Below, piece after piece: positions 1 to 12,082 of a stretch of 64,000 nt of DNA. Source of the stretch: Pocillopora verrucosa. Taxonomy: Eukaryota > Cnidaria > Anthozoa > Scleractinia > Pocilloporidae. The stretch is from assembly GCF_036669915.1 (NCBI RefSeq), contig NC_089318.1:12557071-12621070 (forward strand). Direction: 5' to 3'. The position numbers and the translations under genes are program-made. Each line of letters opens with the position of its first letter. Position 1 is the stretch's first letter. Below the pieces are notes generated by a model. The model made no database searches and was not told the DNA's origin. It saw only the letters and a list, made by a program, of their open reading frames with translations.

Positions 1-94
1 TGTATTAGGACCGAAACCTAAACTTTAATATAAGGCTTCAATGCCATTTGAATTTGCAAAACGTCAACCTGTCCTGTTTTTTCATGATTTCCAG

Positions 95-2671
95 AATCAT
101 CAAGCAGAATGCGCATACATAGAAGTGCAGTGTCCAAACTCAGAATGTACAGAAAAGCTCCTAAAGAAAGACATGGGCTCACACGTGGAATCCCGATGTT
201 TGTGGAGAATAATACGTTGTGAATATTGTCAAGAGTTACTTATCTTCAACAACAAACAGGTAAGCTACGCTTAAAATTAGTAATCCTTCGTTTGGAACAT
301 ACTCCTTTGATAAATTCCTTTTTTGTTATATGAGCTTAAAACTCACGACGTCGTGCAATCGATCGAGTTGAAGATTTCGAATTAAAAAAATATATGTACA
401 CTTACAGCGTAAATTTAATATTATTGCTAGCCTGCCAATACTTTTTCGACCCTCGAGGTAGTGTCGTGTCAAAAAATGGAATCTGATATTGTCTCTTCTT
501 TTCCAGAAACATTTTGATCATTGTTCCTTGTTTCCAGTCAAGTGCAGTAACAATTGCGGCTTAAGAGAAATTCCCCGAAAAAAGGTTTATCAGCTATGCT
601 TGCATGATCTTTCACCTTGTGATGCTGTCACCTGTAGATAAATAGATTGATAGATAAACTATTTGATAAATTTTGTTAATAATTCATGACTTGTAGCCTG
701 GGAAAAACCCATACTAATCTGCTGACACATGCCACAAAATAAACTGACAGAAAGAAACAAATTAGGTAATTTTAAAGCTAAAGTAATAATAATCATAATA
801 ATGATGATACTAATAATGTAAAATCTATTACTAATTATACTAATCTAATGGGCTAGAGATATCTGATTATGATATGATAGATCAGAAAAATCGCTAAAAA
901 GTTTAAAAAAAAGGTGATAAAATTACTTTAATTTTGAAGAGCAGAACGAGAAGCCCTTACAGTTATCATTCATCAGTGAAACTATATCGCACTTACCAAT
1001 CCTGTTTTTGAAGGTATTTAGAAATCTTCTATTCTAAAATTCTAACATCCTTCGGTAGTTTTCCCCATAACCAAGGCCCAAGATAACGTAAAGAATATTT
1101 TCCGTATGTAACAGCGTTACATATAGGAATTAAAAGAGTCTGATTCCCTTAAAAGTTAAAAGAGATATGATTATTAAAAATATTACAGATGTTAGTAAGA
1201 CATAGTTTGTGTTTCACTTTTTACATGAGGGGTGCATGTATCATTTGTTCGTAACAATGGGATCAAAACGTTATATTGTTGTTTTTGTTGTCGTGTATAG
1301 CTTGAGGTTCACATTCGTGATGAATGTCCCAAAACTGAAGTTGACTGCGAATACAAGCACTTAGGATGTGCGGCTGTGGTATGAGCAATTTTAAATACCT
1401 CTAATTCTGGTAGTTAGCATTGAGGAGTGTTCTGTTGTATAGCATGGCCGGTATTTTTTTAGAAAAGTTATTAAAAGAGGGTGGTAACGATCCTATAAAA
1501 TTGAGAGATCAACGAGGCTGGAGACGTGGCACAGGTATACGTCCAGGGCAGAGCATAATTGTTTGAGATACGATCAGAACTAATCCAGACATCATGGAAA
1601 GGCTTTTCGGTTTTTGCATCGCTTTTGTTTTCTTTTCTCGTTCAATCTCATTTCATTTCATTTGATCGCATTTCATTTTGTTCGGCCTTATCATTTTTTT
1701 TGTGTGTGAAAAAGTTTAATCGAGGATTAGGTTTCTAAAAACATTGGTGATCAGAATCTGGGACCTATACGATTAGTTTAGAATTACAGAAGTTGGTGAG
1801 ATTATAATCTCACAAAGCTCCTAGTCTTGTGCAAAGACTGGTATATCTCTTTCTGTGCTCGCAGTTCCTAAGACCAAACGCCAAGTCTCACTCAGAAACC
1901 CAAGTTGAAGAACATTTGAACTTGGCTGTTAGCAAACTGAAAGTCACTCAGGAGCTCGTTAGCCATCTGAACTGTCAGGTACAGAAGATGGAGCAAGTGA
2001 TGGCCAATTTTGAAGAAACGTCACAGCAGATGGAGCGACTGAAGACCGAAGATCTAGAGAAATCAAAGCAGATAGAGCGATTGATTGCCAGAGATGTTGA
2101 GAAGACAAAGCAGATTGAACAGCTAGTTGGCAGAGATGAGGAGAAGTGTAGGGAGATGGAGCAATTGATGAAAAAGGTTCAAGAACAAACACAGCAGATA
2201 GAAAGGCTCAGAATGATGGCAAGGAAGTGTGCTCCTTTTGTTTGGAAAATCTCCAACTTCCAAGCCGTGTTAAACAGAGCAAACAGAGGATTTCACCCCC
2301 AAAACATTTTACTAAGCGAAAAATTTTATTTGTCCGAGAATGGCTACAAATCGCGTATCAAACTAGTACTATATCACAAAGAACGTTTCTTGTCTCTTTA
2401 TATCAGGATTGTTCCTGGAAAATTTGATTCGTTGTTATCCTGGCCATTTCTTGAAAAAGTGCGCCTTTCGCTGATCGATCAAAACCCATGCAAAGATAAA
2501 AGGAAGGATTTATCAGATGTTTTGGACTTTGAGAAGAGGAAAGAACGTGTTACCAAACCTATGGAAGACGACCGATTTGATTTTGGCATTAACATTCCTC
2601 ATGAAGTTTTACGAACACGATCATATATCATGAACGATATGATTTGCATAATTGTTAGAAAAGAAAATTGA
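95..2671 (+). CDS. TRAF-like protein (TRAF zinc fingers, coiled coil, MATH), 5' end outside window
   Basis: Four exons are visible: 95-259, 507-584, 1301-1378 and 1865-2671 (TGA stop). All start in phase 0 and have AG/GT borders. The first three encode Cys/His-rich TRAF-type zinc-finger modules (QCPNSEC, CEYCQ, HFDHCSLFPVKCSNNCG, HIRDECPKTEVDCEY). The last encodes a coiled coil, then a MATH/TRAF-C domain opening at FVWKISNF and containing FDSLLSWPF. By family knowledge these are oligomeric receptor adaptors or E3 ligases; the RING exons, if present, lie left of the window. Exon sizes of 165, 78 and 78 nt match the complete paralogue at 20.0-25.4 kb exactly. The coiled coil has four 14-residue repeats. 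The MATH domain is shortened and divergent in its middle relative to the paralogue. Ligand and pathway cannot be read from sequence. Confidence 0.88.
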
Positions 2672-4350
2672 ACTTTACCATTTGCACGAGCCGTGCACAT
2701 AGAGTAAAGTCAACGTAGAGTCAGTACGACTACCTAGTCAATATGACTACCTTATCATCAAGAGGCTGAACCTTTTTTTCAGTGCTCCACTGATTTTAAA
2801 ACTCAGTTATTATGTCATTTTATTCGAAAACCAACCTTAGATTCCGAACCAACAAGCAATTGATACCCACTTGCGAGTTCCACTTTTCCTCCTGTAGCTG
2901 GGAAGAAATTTTCAATGCTTTGAATAAACTTGAAAAAAATCAAATGTCAACTTCCCGGACAACTACTGACTGAGTTACTTCTGCTGTTTTTATGAAGTCT
3001 TACCAAAAGCTTTACCAGAAGCAACGTCTGAAAGGAGGGGAAAGTCGAAAAGAAAAGTTGAGCCACGGAAAAAACCATGTTTGGTCGTGCATACTTTGTA
3101 CGCGAAAAATTTGCAATAAAACCTCGACCTGTTGTAGTCGATCTAGTTTTTCGGGCTGAAATCCAAGCATTTTGCTTACTGAGATGCTTACTAGGCTCCC
3201 GGCATGTTTCGTTAAAAACGTTGTCAAGAGGTTGATAAAGTATAAACTGAGATAAACGACAGTAGAATTCATACCATTTTGTTTTATGTAGTGTCTTGAG
3301 GAAATGATACTCAAACAAACGACGTGTTCTTTTTTTTTAGACTTTTTTGGGCCATGCGAGGTGTAAGCTAAAGAAATTTTCAGCCGAAAGTTCGGTAAGC
3401 CGACAACGGCTTAAGACAACGCAAGTTATTTTGCTTAGTTAGCCAACGCTCTCGTTTAGTTTCTTCAACCGTTCCCCATCTCCCTTATGCTCCTAGTTTT
3501 GCTCAATAGACCACTCCAGAATTTAATTTTCGCATCTAAATCGGGAGCCTCGTCAGTGGCGTCTAATGATTATCCACCAACGTTTTAGTCATGCTCAAGC
3601 TTTTTGTCTGTCATATACAGTTCCCGCGAAAGGTTGTTTCACGCATTGTTATTGTAAGGAAAAAATTTCGTGAACACACAGTCTCTTTTTTCGAACTTCA
3701 GCCATAGTTACTTTCCTCTTAAACCGTTGGGCTCAAGTAGTCTCAGAATTTCACCCTCGCTGATAACTCCTGTTGTCCGATGCTACAATTCCCATCCCTC
3801 TTGACTGAAGCTTGTCCCCATGCGAAGGCTTCCAGGGGAAATCGCTGATCTTATTTTGGTCGTAGCTATTTCAGGGAACATGCGATGTTACCTGACTGTA
3901 GGGACTTACTTATTAAAACAATACAGCTTTCTACATGATTTTCGAAATTAAAAAGAAAAATAATTGCCGACTAAAGCTGCACATTTTAGCCGCCGTGGCA
4001 ATTAGAATGGTATCATACCGGTAAAGGTGGAGCAGAAGTCACAAGCTCTCATCAGAAATCTTATGACTCATGTTCAGCGATATTTGTGACACCAACTTAA
4101 TACTTAGTACACCGTTAGAGATGCTCTGAATCACTTAGTACCCTTGGAAAGTAAACATTGCAAAGTTTCTTTTGGATGATCTGTAGTGAAAAAACTTGCG
4201 AGATCTGTTTGACAAAAAAAAATTGACTAAACCCCAAGTTCCAGTTAAGTTTCAACTTAACTAAGTAGTAGATAGCATCCTAAAACAGATACGACGCTGC
4301 AAACAAAACTATGACTATTTGGCCAGCTATATAAATTATATAAAAGAATA
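2672..4350. other. Intergenic, no gene recognised
   Basis: The 3' flank of the first TRAF-like gene. Open frames on the minus strand around 2947-3318 are overlapping and Ser/Phe/Leu-rich, with no recognisable domain. I see no RNA gene or structured repeat here. Confidence 0.5.
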
Positions 4351-4407
4351 CGACGAGGATGGGATTAGCAGTTCAACGCCTCAAGTTAACCACTCGGCCA
4401 CCTCGTC
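4351..4407 (-). pseudogene. Shortened tRNA-Ser(GCU)-like sequence
   Basis: Read on the minus strand, this 57-nt stretch starts GACGAGG and has the tRNA-Ser A box (GTGGCCGAGTGGTTAA). It keeps an anticodon loop reading CTGCTAAT and ends CCTCGTCG, which pairs with the start as an acceptor stem. The variable arm and most of the T arm are missing, and ACTTGA is inserted in the D loop. The B box is incomplete, so it is unlikely to give a functional tRNA. Identification rests on remembered tRNA-Ser(GCU) consensus. Confidence 0.72.
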
Positions 4408-4704
4408 CTTTATACTTAATGTAAGTGTACACGCGCAAACTCATACAACCGCAGACAAGGATACACAACTCCTTATATGTAAGATCATGTAAAAAAGATT
4501 GAAAAAAGAACAAAACAAGCTATCGAGCTCCATTCAAAGGGTTTCAACACTTTGTGTGATTTGTATGATTCACCAAAATCGTTTCTCGTAGGCTATTGGT
4601 ATCTGGAGATATCATAACCATGGTAAAATGAAATTAAAGTAAATTCTCGACGAAAATCCAGGAAAATCGGTTTAAACTCTACCAAGCGTATCTAAAGTTC
4701 TTTT

Positions 4705-5880
4705 TTACGGGAGGGAATGTTGCTCTCCGATTAAAAAAAATCCTAAAGCAACGGTGTAGTTTGATCGTCTGGGTGGGTGTAGTCTTGAGAAGGACTGTTG
4801 TTGGCAGTAGTTGCTGACGTTTCTACAGTCGGAGCAATTGATCTTATAAACCGCTCCCTGTATGTTCCTCGGTTCGTGTTCGTCTTTGACCGGCGTTTGT
4901 AAGCAACTGACGTAATGTAGTGATGGGTTTGTAGGCGACGCGGATATTGAAGGGTTGTAGGATGCGCGAGATGTTCTCAGATATGCCTTTATGTATGATT
5001 TAGTCGCTGTAGTCGTAGGAGTTGCGGTGTCGTTAGTTTCGGTAGTGTAGTACGTCGGTGAGTGATTCGTCGAATGAAGTCTTCGTTGCATTTAGTTCTT
5101 TGAAAAAACACTGTCAAGGTACTAGTTTTCGTTGGATAAGCTGTCTGTCGTGTTGCATACCAGTTACATTCGTCACGTTAGAGTCCTGATAGTTGTGGCT
5201 TTGTGTGATGTCGCGTTGTCGGATGACTCGTCTGTCGGTATGTGTCAGTTTCCTGTAAACTGTTGTCTGTAATGAGTTGTGGTCACAGCTTACCAGGCAG
5301 TCCAGAAAAGGTAGTTTACCATTCTCTTCGAACTCTTTGGCAAACTGCATGTCAGTGTTTCGTCCGTCAAGGTTGTGGTGAAATGCGTCGATTTAGTTGT
5401 GTCGTACGGTAGTGAATGTATCGTCAACGTAATGTAACTAAAGTGGTATCGTTTATCGGCAGTTCGAAAGGTCACGTACATCGATGTTCTGCATCAAAAT
5501 CTCTGATACAACAACAGAAACTGGAGATCCTATAGCTGTATCGTGTAACTGTTTGTAGCGTTTACCGTCGTACTGAAAGTAAGTTGACGTAAGGCAAAGG
5601 TTCAGTAAGTAATGTCCTCTGTCGGTAGCGGTAGAGGGTCGGTAGATTGTCGGATTGCGGTCTCAGTACATTCTAGCGCCATTTGAAGTGGAATACTGGT
5701 TAAAAAGCGATTTCAAATCAAATTATACTAGTTTGTAGTCGTCAGGTATCTATTAAGTCTTGGTGGCATAATTGAAGTCCTTGGTGGATTTTAGTTTACG
5801 TGTGGATTTGTCGATAAGTGTTTTTCAGTATTGTCGTCAGGTCGTGTCTGATAAATGAATGCTGCAGTTATCCATAAGAA
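4705..5880 (-). mobile_element. Penelope-like retroelement relic (reverse transcriptase to linker)
   Basis: Conceptual minus-strand translation in several frames gives a Penelope-type reverse transcriptase core. Visible pieces include LFTSIPLQMALECTETAI, YFQYDGKRYKQLHDTAIGSP, then LPFLDCLVS and TTVYRKLTHTDR. After these come the linker and GIY-YIG entry (GAVYKINCSDC). Motif order matches Penelope-like elements, but the frame changes several times and stops interrupt it, so it is a dead copy. The GIY-YIG nuclease is lost after its first strand. The upstream end is blurred near 5.88 kb. Identification is by family motif memory. Confidence 0.8.
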
Positions 5881-6431
5881 TTCTAATCAACAACTGATAA
5901 GACTTGTAAAATAAATAATAAAAAATATTCCAAAATTCTTGAACGTGATTGGTTTTCACCAGCTCGATTTGAGCACTAATGGGTGTGTGTACGCGTCGTG
6001 CTTGTGATTAAAAAGTATGATTGGACAGTTGTCGCGTCATACCTGAATGGGTGGACAGGTCCGTCCAATGGGATGGAAAGCTTCCTCTGTTGTGGTAGTC
6101 AAGTCTATGGCATAAACTAAACATCTTTGCCTGCACAAAATTGCTTGCTTCCACCTGTTTTATGATGGCCTTTGTTAGTTTCCTGGCTTGGAAGGTTACA
6201 AGAGGGTACTTAAAAGTGTTAAACCGTTCTTGTTGAGTGCTCGAGCACACGTCAAGGTAAGTAAGTAGGCAAGGTACTGACCTCTCCAGCTGTGGCATAG
6301 TAATTGTCTAATCGTTTTTAGTACTTTCTTGGTTGCAAAAACGAGGTTTACGGTGACTTTTCCTGAAAACTTAAACCCATTTCGACTATGGAGGCCAGTA
6401 CTATAAACTATCATGTTGATCAAGCGACTTA
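5881..6431. other. Intergenic, no gene recognised
   Basis: A minus-strand open frame (about 6008-6298) and an overlapping one to 6423 show no domain I recognise. They may be eroded transposon sequence, but I cannot name a family. Confidence 0.4.
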
Positions 6432-7500
6432 GAGGGTCTGGATGGGGGGGTACAAATGTCAGTTGCCACTTAAAATTTCGGCCATTTATCAGTTCTCAGT
6501 CAGGTTTTAGGCCATTTCCCACTTGTCAGTTATATGACTGTTAATAATTAACTTGGGGAGTTAATTATTACTTTCCGACCCTATCTTTTGGTTAAAAAGG
6601 GGCATAAAGCTTAAAATCGAAAATTAAGTCGAAAATTGATACAATAGGAACTTCTTTTTATCAAATCTGGAATGAAATAACTGCAAGATCTTCCGAGTGA
6701 CTCTCAGTCTTTGTTGGAAGGGTGTTACAACTCTTCTGCACCCAAACTTCTGTTTGCTAGTGCGCAACATCGAAACAATCCTTTTCAACCACTTAGCCGG
6801 TGTCGTCAGAAAGACAACAAACTTATGAAAAGTCCTCTAGCACAATGTATTGGTTTTATGTTTCACAATGCGTCGATTGCGATTGACTCCGATGAAATAA
6901 TCGGAAAGGAATATTCTTTTGTCTAATTTTCAATTAGGTTATTATAGATATCTTTTGTAAGCGTACCTTAGAAATCCAAGCTCAAAAGGGCGCGAATTGG
7001 CCACCCGGATCTACAGACCGTAATTGGGGTAAAATCTTCATCCTCATCCTCTCGGTCAAAAGTCGTTTTCTGAGTCTGTGTCATATTCGTCTGCATATGT
7101 CCCCAACTGCTACTTCAACGATACAGTCGTCAACAAATGTGATATCTGTCACATTCCCACCTTCCGAAGTAGCTTGAACGGCTCCTTTGTCGCTGCTGAG
7201 CCCTACTGGCTGATCTCCAGAGTTAAAATTGTTCCCTAGTCCCGTCAACAAGTTTACTTTGGTGGAATCTTGTTGCTTCGTGTAGACGGCCAGTGGTGGA
7301 GCTCCTGCCTGGCCCTTGGTAGTTTCCTCCCGAACTGTCCTTTGCCTTAACGGACGTTACTCTTCACAAATTCTTTTTATAGCATTTTCAGTATCGGGGT
7401 TGATCTCCTCTGAAGGTAGCGGTCGCATAAAGTTGACATTTGCAAACTCCGTGCTGTAGGATTTTTCATGAGTAAAATACTTGGTTGCCCATTTTGTTAC

Positions 7501-8274
7501 TTATTTCGACGACTCCTTGGTAATTATTCCAAAGTCTTGGGAATACTGCAATGCGGTCAGAGTCTCATGCTTAAAATGGGAAACTGCGTGTAGATTCTCC
7601 ACAACTGTTGTGGGGTTATGTGCACAATTTATTGTCTTGGAGATAATCGTTGTTAATTGAACCCCTCCTTCTTCGAGAAGTTTAAGTGTTACTTGAGTTT
7701 TATTAGAAACAGTTCCTTCAGCGCCGTTGGTTGCTGTGGTTCCCTTTATACTGTGCCGTTGTTCCACCTCAGAAACGGTCTTTGTGATGTTGTCATTTAC
7801 ATACGATACTTTGTCTAAAACATCTTGAAGAAACAAGTGTGCTTTCTCTATGCTTTAATGCTTATAAATCGGTATCTATAGGCGTTTAATGCTACAGAGT
7901 AGGCTTTTAACTGATATATTTATATCAATACCAAATACCAAACCATTCCAATACATACTGTTTAATTCGCTTCCTGTTCCAGCCAGTATGGTCGGAAGCT
8001 CCAGATTCTATCGCTCGTCCGAAGTTAAGGCAAAATTGTGCCTCTTCCCTCCTGATTTCGGAGCCATGTGATGAAGTTTCACAACAAAATCTCCAAGGCC
8101 ATATTTACTGGACAACTCCTTCAGACCAAGGAACGAGATAGGGTGATTTGTCAGCGCCAGTACGGTTTTTACACTATTGATAGGAATGCAGCTTCTCTGA
8201 CGCTCAAATGCCGTTTCCGTATCAATTCGATAAGAGCTTACAACAGCTTTTAAAATACCAGCATTGACGGCCAT
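7501..8274 (-). pseudogene. Unidentified coding-like relic inside the 2.9-kb element
   Basis: Two minus-strand open stretches (8008-8274 and 7501-7836) read like ordinary protein rather than low-complexity sequence. Examples are KYGLGDFVVKLHHMAPKSGG and ENLHAVSHFKHETLTALQYS. The stretch between them is interrupted. I recognise no domain. Their position inside an inverted-repeat-bounded element suggests a decayed element-encoded protein, but this is inference only. Confidence 0.3.
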
Positions 8275-8589
8275 CGCGTAATTTGATGACCGAGTTGGGT
8301 ATCAAAGACCATGTAACCATACATGACCTTGATGTAGATGGTCCATGCGGTAATTATTAACGAAATGTGACACCAATAATAATGACACTACTACTACCAA
8401 TATTAATAACTTAAATTATCCTGATCAAAGACCAGTCAGTCAATCAATAGTTATTGACTGCTATCAATCGGTGACCAGTAAAAAATACATAAAAGTCGAT
8501 AAAAAATATAAAGCATGCAGTTGAATAAAAAAATCTATTTAAGAATTATTAAATAAAATCTACGTTTAACTTGTACAAATGTGATTGGA

Positions 8590-8805
8590 GCTGTTCATGT
8601 TCATCAGGTAAGTAAATGTTTTACCCTTAAACTGTGCAAGTGTTGTTAGCTCGCGTGCATCTCCTGGCACTTTGCTCCAGGCACTCGCAGCCGAGAACTT
8701 AAACGAGGTCTGTCCACATTTAGTCTCAACGTGTGGTAGATCTAATGATGTTGGATCACTGAAGGATTGACAATGTCTTTGTGATCGTTTTATTAAGTAA
8801 CCTGT
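8590..8805 (-). mobile_element. LINE reverse-transcriptase C-terminal tail relic
   Basis: The minus-strand translation contains LDLPHVETKCGQTSFKFSAA followed by SAWSKVPGDARELTTLAQFK. This resembles the closing segment of many non-LTR retrotransposon ORF2 proteins (..GxxSFxxxxAxxWNxLPxxxRxxxxLxxFK..). No RT core is present upstream, so only a short 3' relic remains. The motif is short, so confidence is moderate. Confidence 0.55.
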
Positions 8806-8859
8806 CAATTGTCTAGAGAATTTAATGTTGTTAGTAATCTTGTAAACATACTGTAGCTT

Positions 8860-9021
8860 ATATTAAAGTTCACACGGCAACCAGGTGGACAATTAGACAT
8901 AGTTTGATGCTACTCTGGTTTGCAGATTTAATGAATGTAACCGAAGAAGTTACAATTCATAGACCCAACGTTTCGACACTCCTGTCTGGTGCGCACTAGA
9001 CAGGAGTGTCGAAACGTTGGG
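8860..9021. repeat. Penelope terminal fragment ending in a perfect inverted repeat
   Basis: 8860-8895 is the reverse complement of 13017-13051, at the upstream edge of the second Penelope relic. 8899-8987 repeats 12085-12174 directly. The last 24 bases (8964-8987) then recur as an exact reverse complement at 8998-9021, leaving a 10-base loop. The whole can form a long cruciform. It seems to be a rearranged, head-to-head copy of the element's terminus. Confidence 0.7.
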
Positions 9022-9344
9022 CAATTCGCAATTCAGTGCGCATCTCTTGAGAACATGTCTTACGGTCAGCATGCAATGTTATTCGCATTGCTTGGTTTTG
9101 CAAGTTGGTTTTGCGCACTCTTATTGATATGTATTAAAATCGTACTTTTATTCGAGAAAATAAATCAACTGTCCTTATTTTACATCCAGTTTTTCGGATA
9201 TTTAGGGCGATCCGGTCTTTTGTCACCCGTCAGTAAAAGCCCACCACAAATGTCAGTTGTCAGTTAGATTTTCAGCGATTTGTCAGTTGTCAGTTAAAAT
9301 TTTGACCATTTGTCAGTTGTCAGGTAACCCCATCCAGACCCTCA

Positions 9345-11435
9345 ACTTAAAATCTTTCCTTCCACAGGACGATCTCTGTTACTTTTGAAGTTTTCTATGT
9401 TTTATGCCAAGAGTTCAAATTTTCTTTTCGCCTTTTTTACTTCAATCTGTGTCCCCGGATCCTAAAAGCTTGCACACCGTGCTTAACATCATTCAGGCAT
9501 AGTAAGTAGAGGAGGCTGGTTACATATCTCCTTGTTATTTGACTGACCTTCCTTTAAGCGTTTAAGAGTGTGTCCACGAGAGCGCCAGGCAGCCGTGCTA
9601 CATGAAATCTCACCGATTTCAATGGAACTCGTCCAGTTTAAAGGGTCTACCCAAAACTCAAAAGGACAGAGTGGTTTCTGTTTTGGTCTTTTCCGGGGGG
9701 AGAGAGACCACCCCCCGTTTTTTCCTTGTTTTCACTAAGGAAATCAACAGAGGCAAGAAAGTGAGATATTCTTGTTAAGAGGAAGGATGTATTAAGACGT
9801 TTTAGTCATTCACTGCCATCCAAAAGCACCTCAACATGGGCAAACACAAAGTAAAGCTGGCAAAAAAATCCGCTTAAGATGAGATCAAGACGAGGCTTGC
9901 CATCATTCTTTAGGGGGGTGGCTACGTTCAAGTTCGGACCTCAGGCAAAATTCTGACGAACGATCCCTATCTAGTCAGGTGGAATTTGGATGGCTCTTTG
10001 GCAAACACAAAAAGCAGCCACCTTTTCTCAGAAAGCAAAGAATTATCTCCTAAACGTGTGTTGGACGGGGGAGGAAACTAGTAAGGCAACCGCCTCTAAT
10101 GTGGCTTCCCAAATATCGAGTTTAAGAGACGACACCGGCCAGAAATGTTGTCTAAGACTGGTTGGTTGATAGAACAGTAAATCGCTCGATACTTCAGCCA
10201 GTTATCTGCCCTAACAAAAATTGGTTTCCTCAATCTCACGCCATAACAGAAAAAGCTTTGGAACATCTGTAAACTCCGAGCGCTTCGCAATAAGTAATAT
10301 TTTCAATGAATCTTCGGATTGTTTTCAAGTTCAAGGATTGTAAATTACAATTTTATGAAAAACGAAGGTTGTTCTGTTATTTCAGTGTGAATCATTGTAT
10401 GCCTACCAGTCGCTGGCGCCGCTTGTTGAAACTAAAACGAAAAAAAAAGGCTCTTTTAAGATTATCATTGGCTTCTTTTTCACCCCACAACTATTCTTAG
10501 CAAGAAAGGTCGCCATTTCGTTTGTTTATTGCTCGCCAAAAACTATCAAATGCACTCAAAAGCCTAAAATCGAAAAAAAAGTTTACAGGGATCGACCAAT
10601 CGAGCGAGCGAGCGAACGAGCGAGTGCCATTCCTCACATCGTAGCTACAACTCGCTCTTGCGCATGCGCGCAATTCACGAGTTAAAAAGGGCTCATGTTT
10701 TGTTGACGCAGTTCTGAGCCACGCAAGACTAAACAAGATTTTTTTTTTACTGGGATACCTGTGGTAGAAAATGCCTTTGTTTTTTGTTTTTTTTTTCCTC
10801 CGCCACAAAATGGAAAAATTGCGCAATAGTACCCAGAGGTCATTGGGCCCTCAACACCATGACAACTAACTGTGATCCAATGAGGTGTTCACATGCTGAT
10901 CACGCATGTTATCTTGATGATGATTGACGTTGTCATGCACAGACAGGGCCGGGTCACATGACGAATCACGAGATTTTGCTTGTAAAACTCTTTGGTCATT
11001 TATTTTGTATTTCAACGTATTTAGATTGCGATCTCCTGGAGCATTATGGCGCAAACGCGCAAACTACTTACAGACGCATGTACAAGTCGTATTAATCGCG
11101 GCTAATCCACACTGAAAGATGTTATTGAGCAGTAATTTTGGAACGGATTGAGTCGCGAACGCTTGAAAGCCATGAAAGCCGTGAATGCCTTGTATGCTAA
11201 GTATGCCAATGTCAAAATCTGAAATCTGAAACCAAACTGCATATACTCTATGCAGTCTATTGAACAACACTACTACCGTGAGACTGAAGAACATAACTAT
11301 AATGGTGCAAACTGCTTGTGAAGAAAGACGACATGTTGGATTCACTTGATGGCAAGGAACGTGGCTACGATAACAGTACGAATTGTATTAATTTCACGAT
11401 CAGAAAGGTGAATCTTATGTTTGTTTTCATTGTAG
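9345..11435. other. Intergenic, no gene recognised
   Basis: Contains a G-run/C-run hairpin at about 9695-9718, a short GAGC/GAAC tetranucleotide run at 10601-10624 and A/T homopolymers. Open frames between 10306 and 11115 overlap each other on both strands and look like shadows. No exon with plausible splice borders or known domain was seen. Confidence 0.45.
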
Positions 11436-11866
11436 TTGTCGGCGAGAGGAGAGTCAGAACTCTCAACAAGTACATTTTATCTGTCTCCAAACGGGTGCAA
11501 ACTGAAAATCAAAGTTTTATTCAATATCCATGCGACGCGTAGGGGCTTCCATGAGTCCTTGAGTCCTAATGTTTGTGTTGTTCCACGTGAATTTGATCTG
11601 CTATTATCCTGGCCAATCACTAGAAGGTAAAAGTGACGTTGTTGAGTCAAAACCCGAGCAGGGATGCGAAGAAAGATGTATCGAACGTAACTGACTTTGG
11701 AACCTTATTTAAACCTGTATTTAGGCCTCTTGCTGAAGATAAATTGACTTGGCATGCCGTGCTTGGCCCCATTCCTCAAGGGAAGTTATCTTCTGCAGTA
11801 TATCACACTGAACAACGTAATTTTCATAATGGTGAACAAAGAGTAGTTCTTAAGTACTTCAACTAA
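11436..11866 (+). pseudogene. TRAF/MATH-domain pseudogene fragment
   Basis: Homologous to the last exon of the complete TRAF-like gene at 20.0-25.4 kb. STSTFYLSPNGCKLKIKV corresponds to its TSTFYLSSNGYRLRIQI, EFDLLLSWP to EFDPLLSWP, and VTDFG plus VLGPI are kept. The frame breaks near 11630, where ITRR runs into a stop and the homology resumes in another frame as VTLLSQNPSRD. The coiled coil, zinc fingers and the start of the MATH domain are absent. The 3' flank (to about 12060) also matches the flank of the complete gene, so this is a duplicated genomic segment rather than a retrocopy. Confidence 0.82.
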
Positions 11867-12082
11867 CAAAGCATCTCGCTAATTCTTTTTAAGATTTCAT
11901 GTAGCTAATTTCCTTGTGAGGCATGTCGCATCCTTACTACATTCAATTTTAATACGTGAGGTCTGTGTAAATTATTTAAACGGCTTCAACCTGGCTTAGA
12001 GCTGACAAGCGAGGCAAATGGTTATTTCATCTTAAACGAGCTCGTTTACACCCCCTCCCCATATAAGTTATAACTGTTATTA

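Larger units (their letters stand above)
6432..9344. mobile_element. Candidate 2.9-kb DNA element with short terminal inverted repeats
   Basis: The left end (6432-6447, GAGGGTCTGGATGGGG) is repeated inverted at 9328-9343. Both ends are flanked by ACTTA (6427-6431 and 9345-9349), which looks like a 5-bp target duplication. Just inside each end lie direct repeats of TGTCAGTTGTCAGTT-type sequence. The interior holds minus-strand coding-like relics at 7501-7836 and 8008-8274 (no recognised family), a LINE tail (about 8590-8805) and a Penelope terminal fragment. It could be a non-autonomous element or a chance pairing of nested ends. Confidence 0.5.

Noticed and set aside
6008..6423. Two overlapping minus-strand frames that look protein-like
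   Set aside because: No recognisable motif and no continuation; kept only as a possible unassigned relic.
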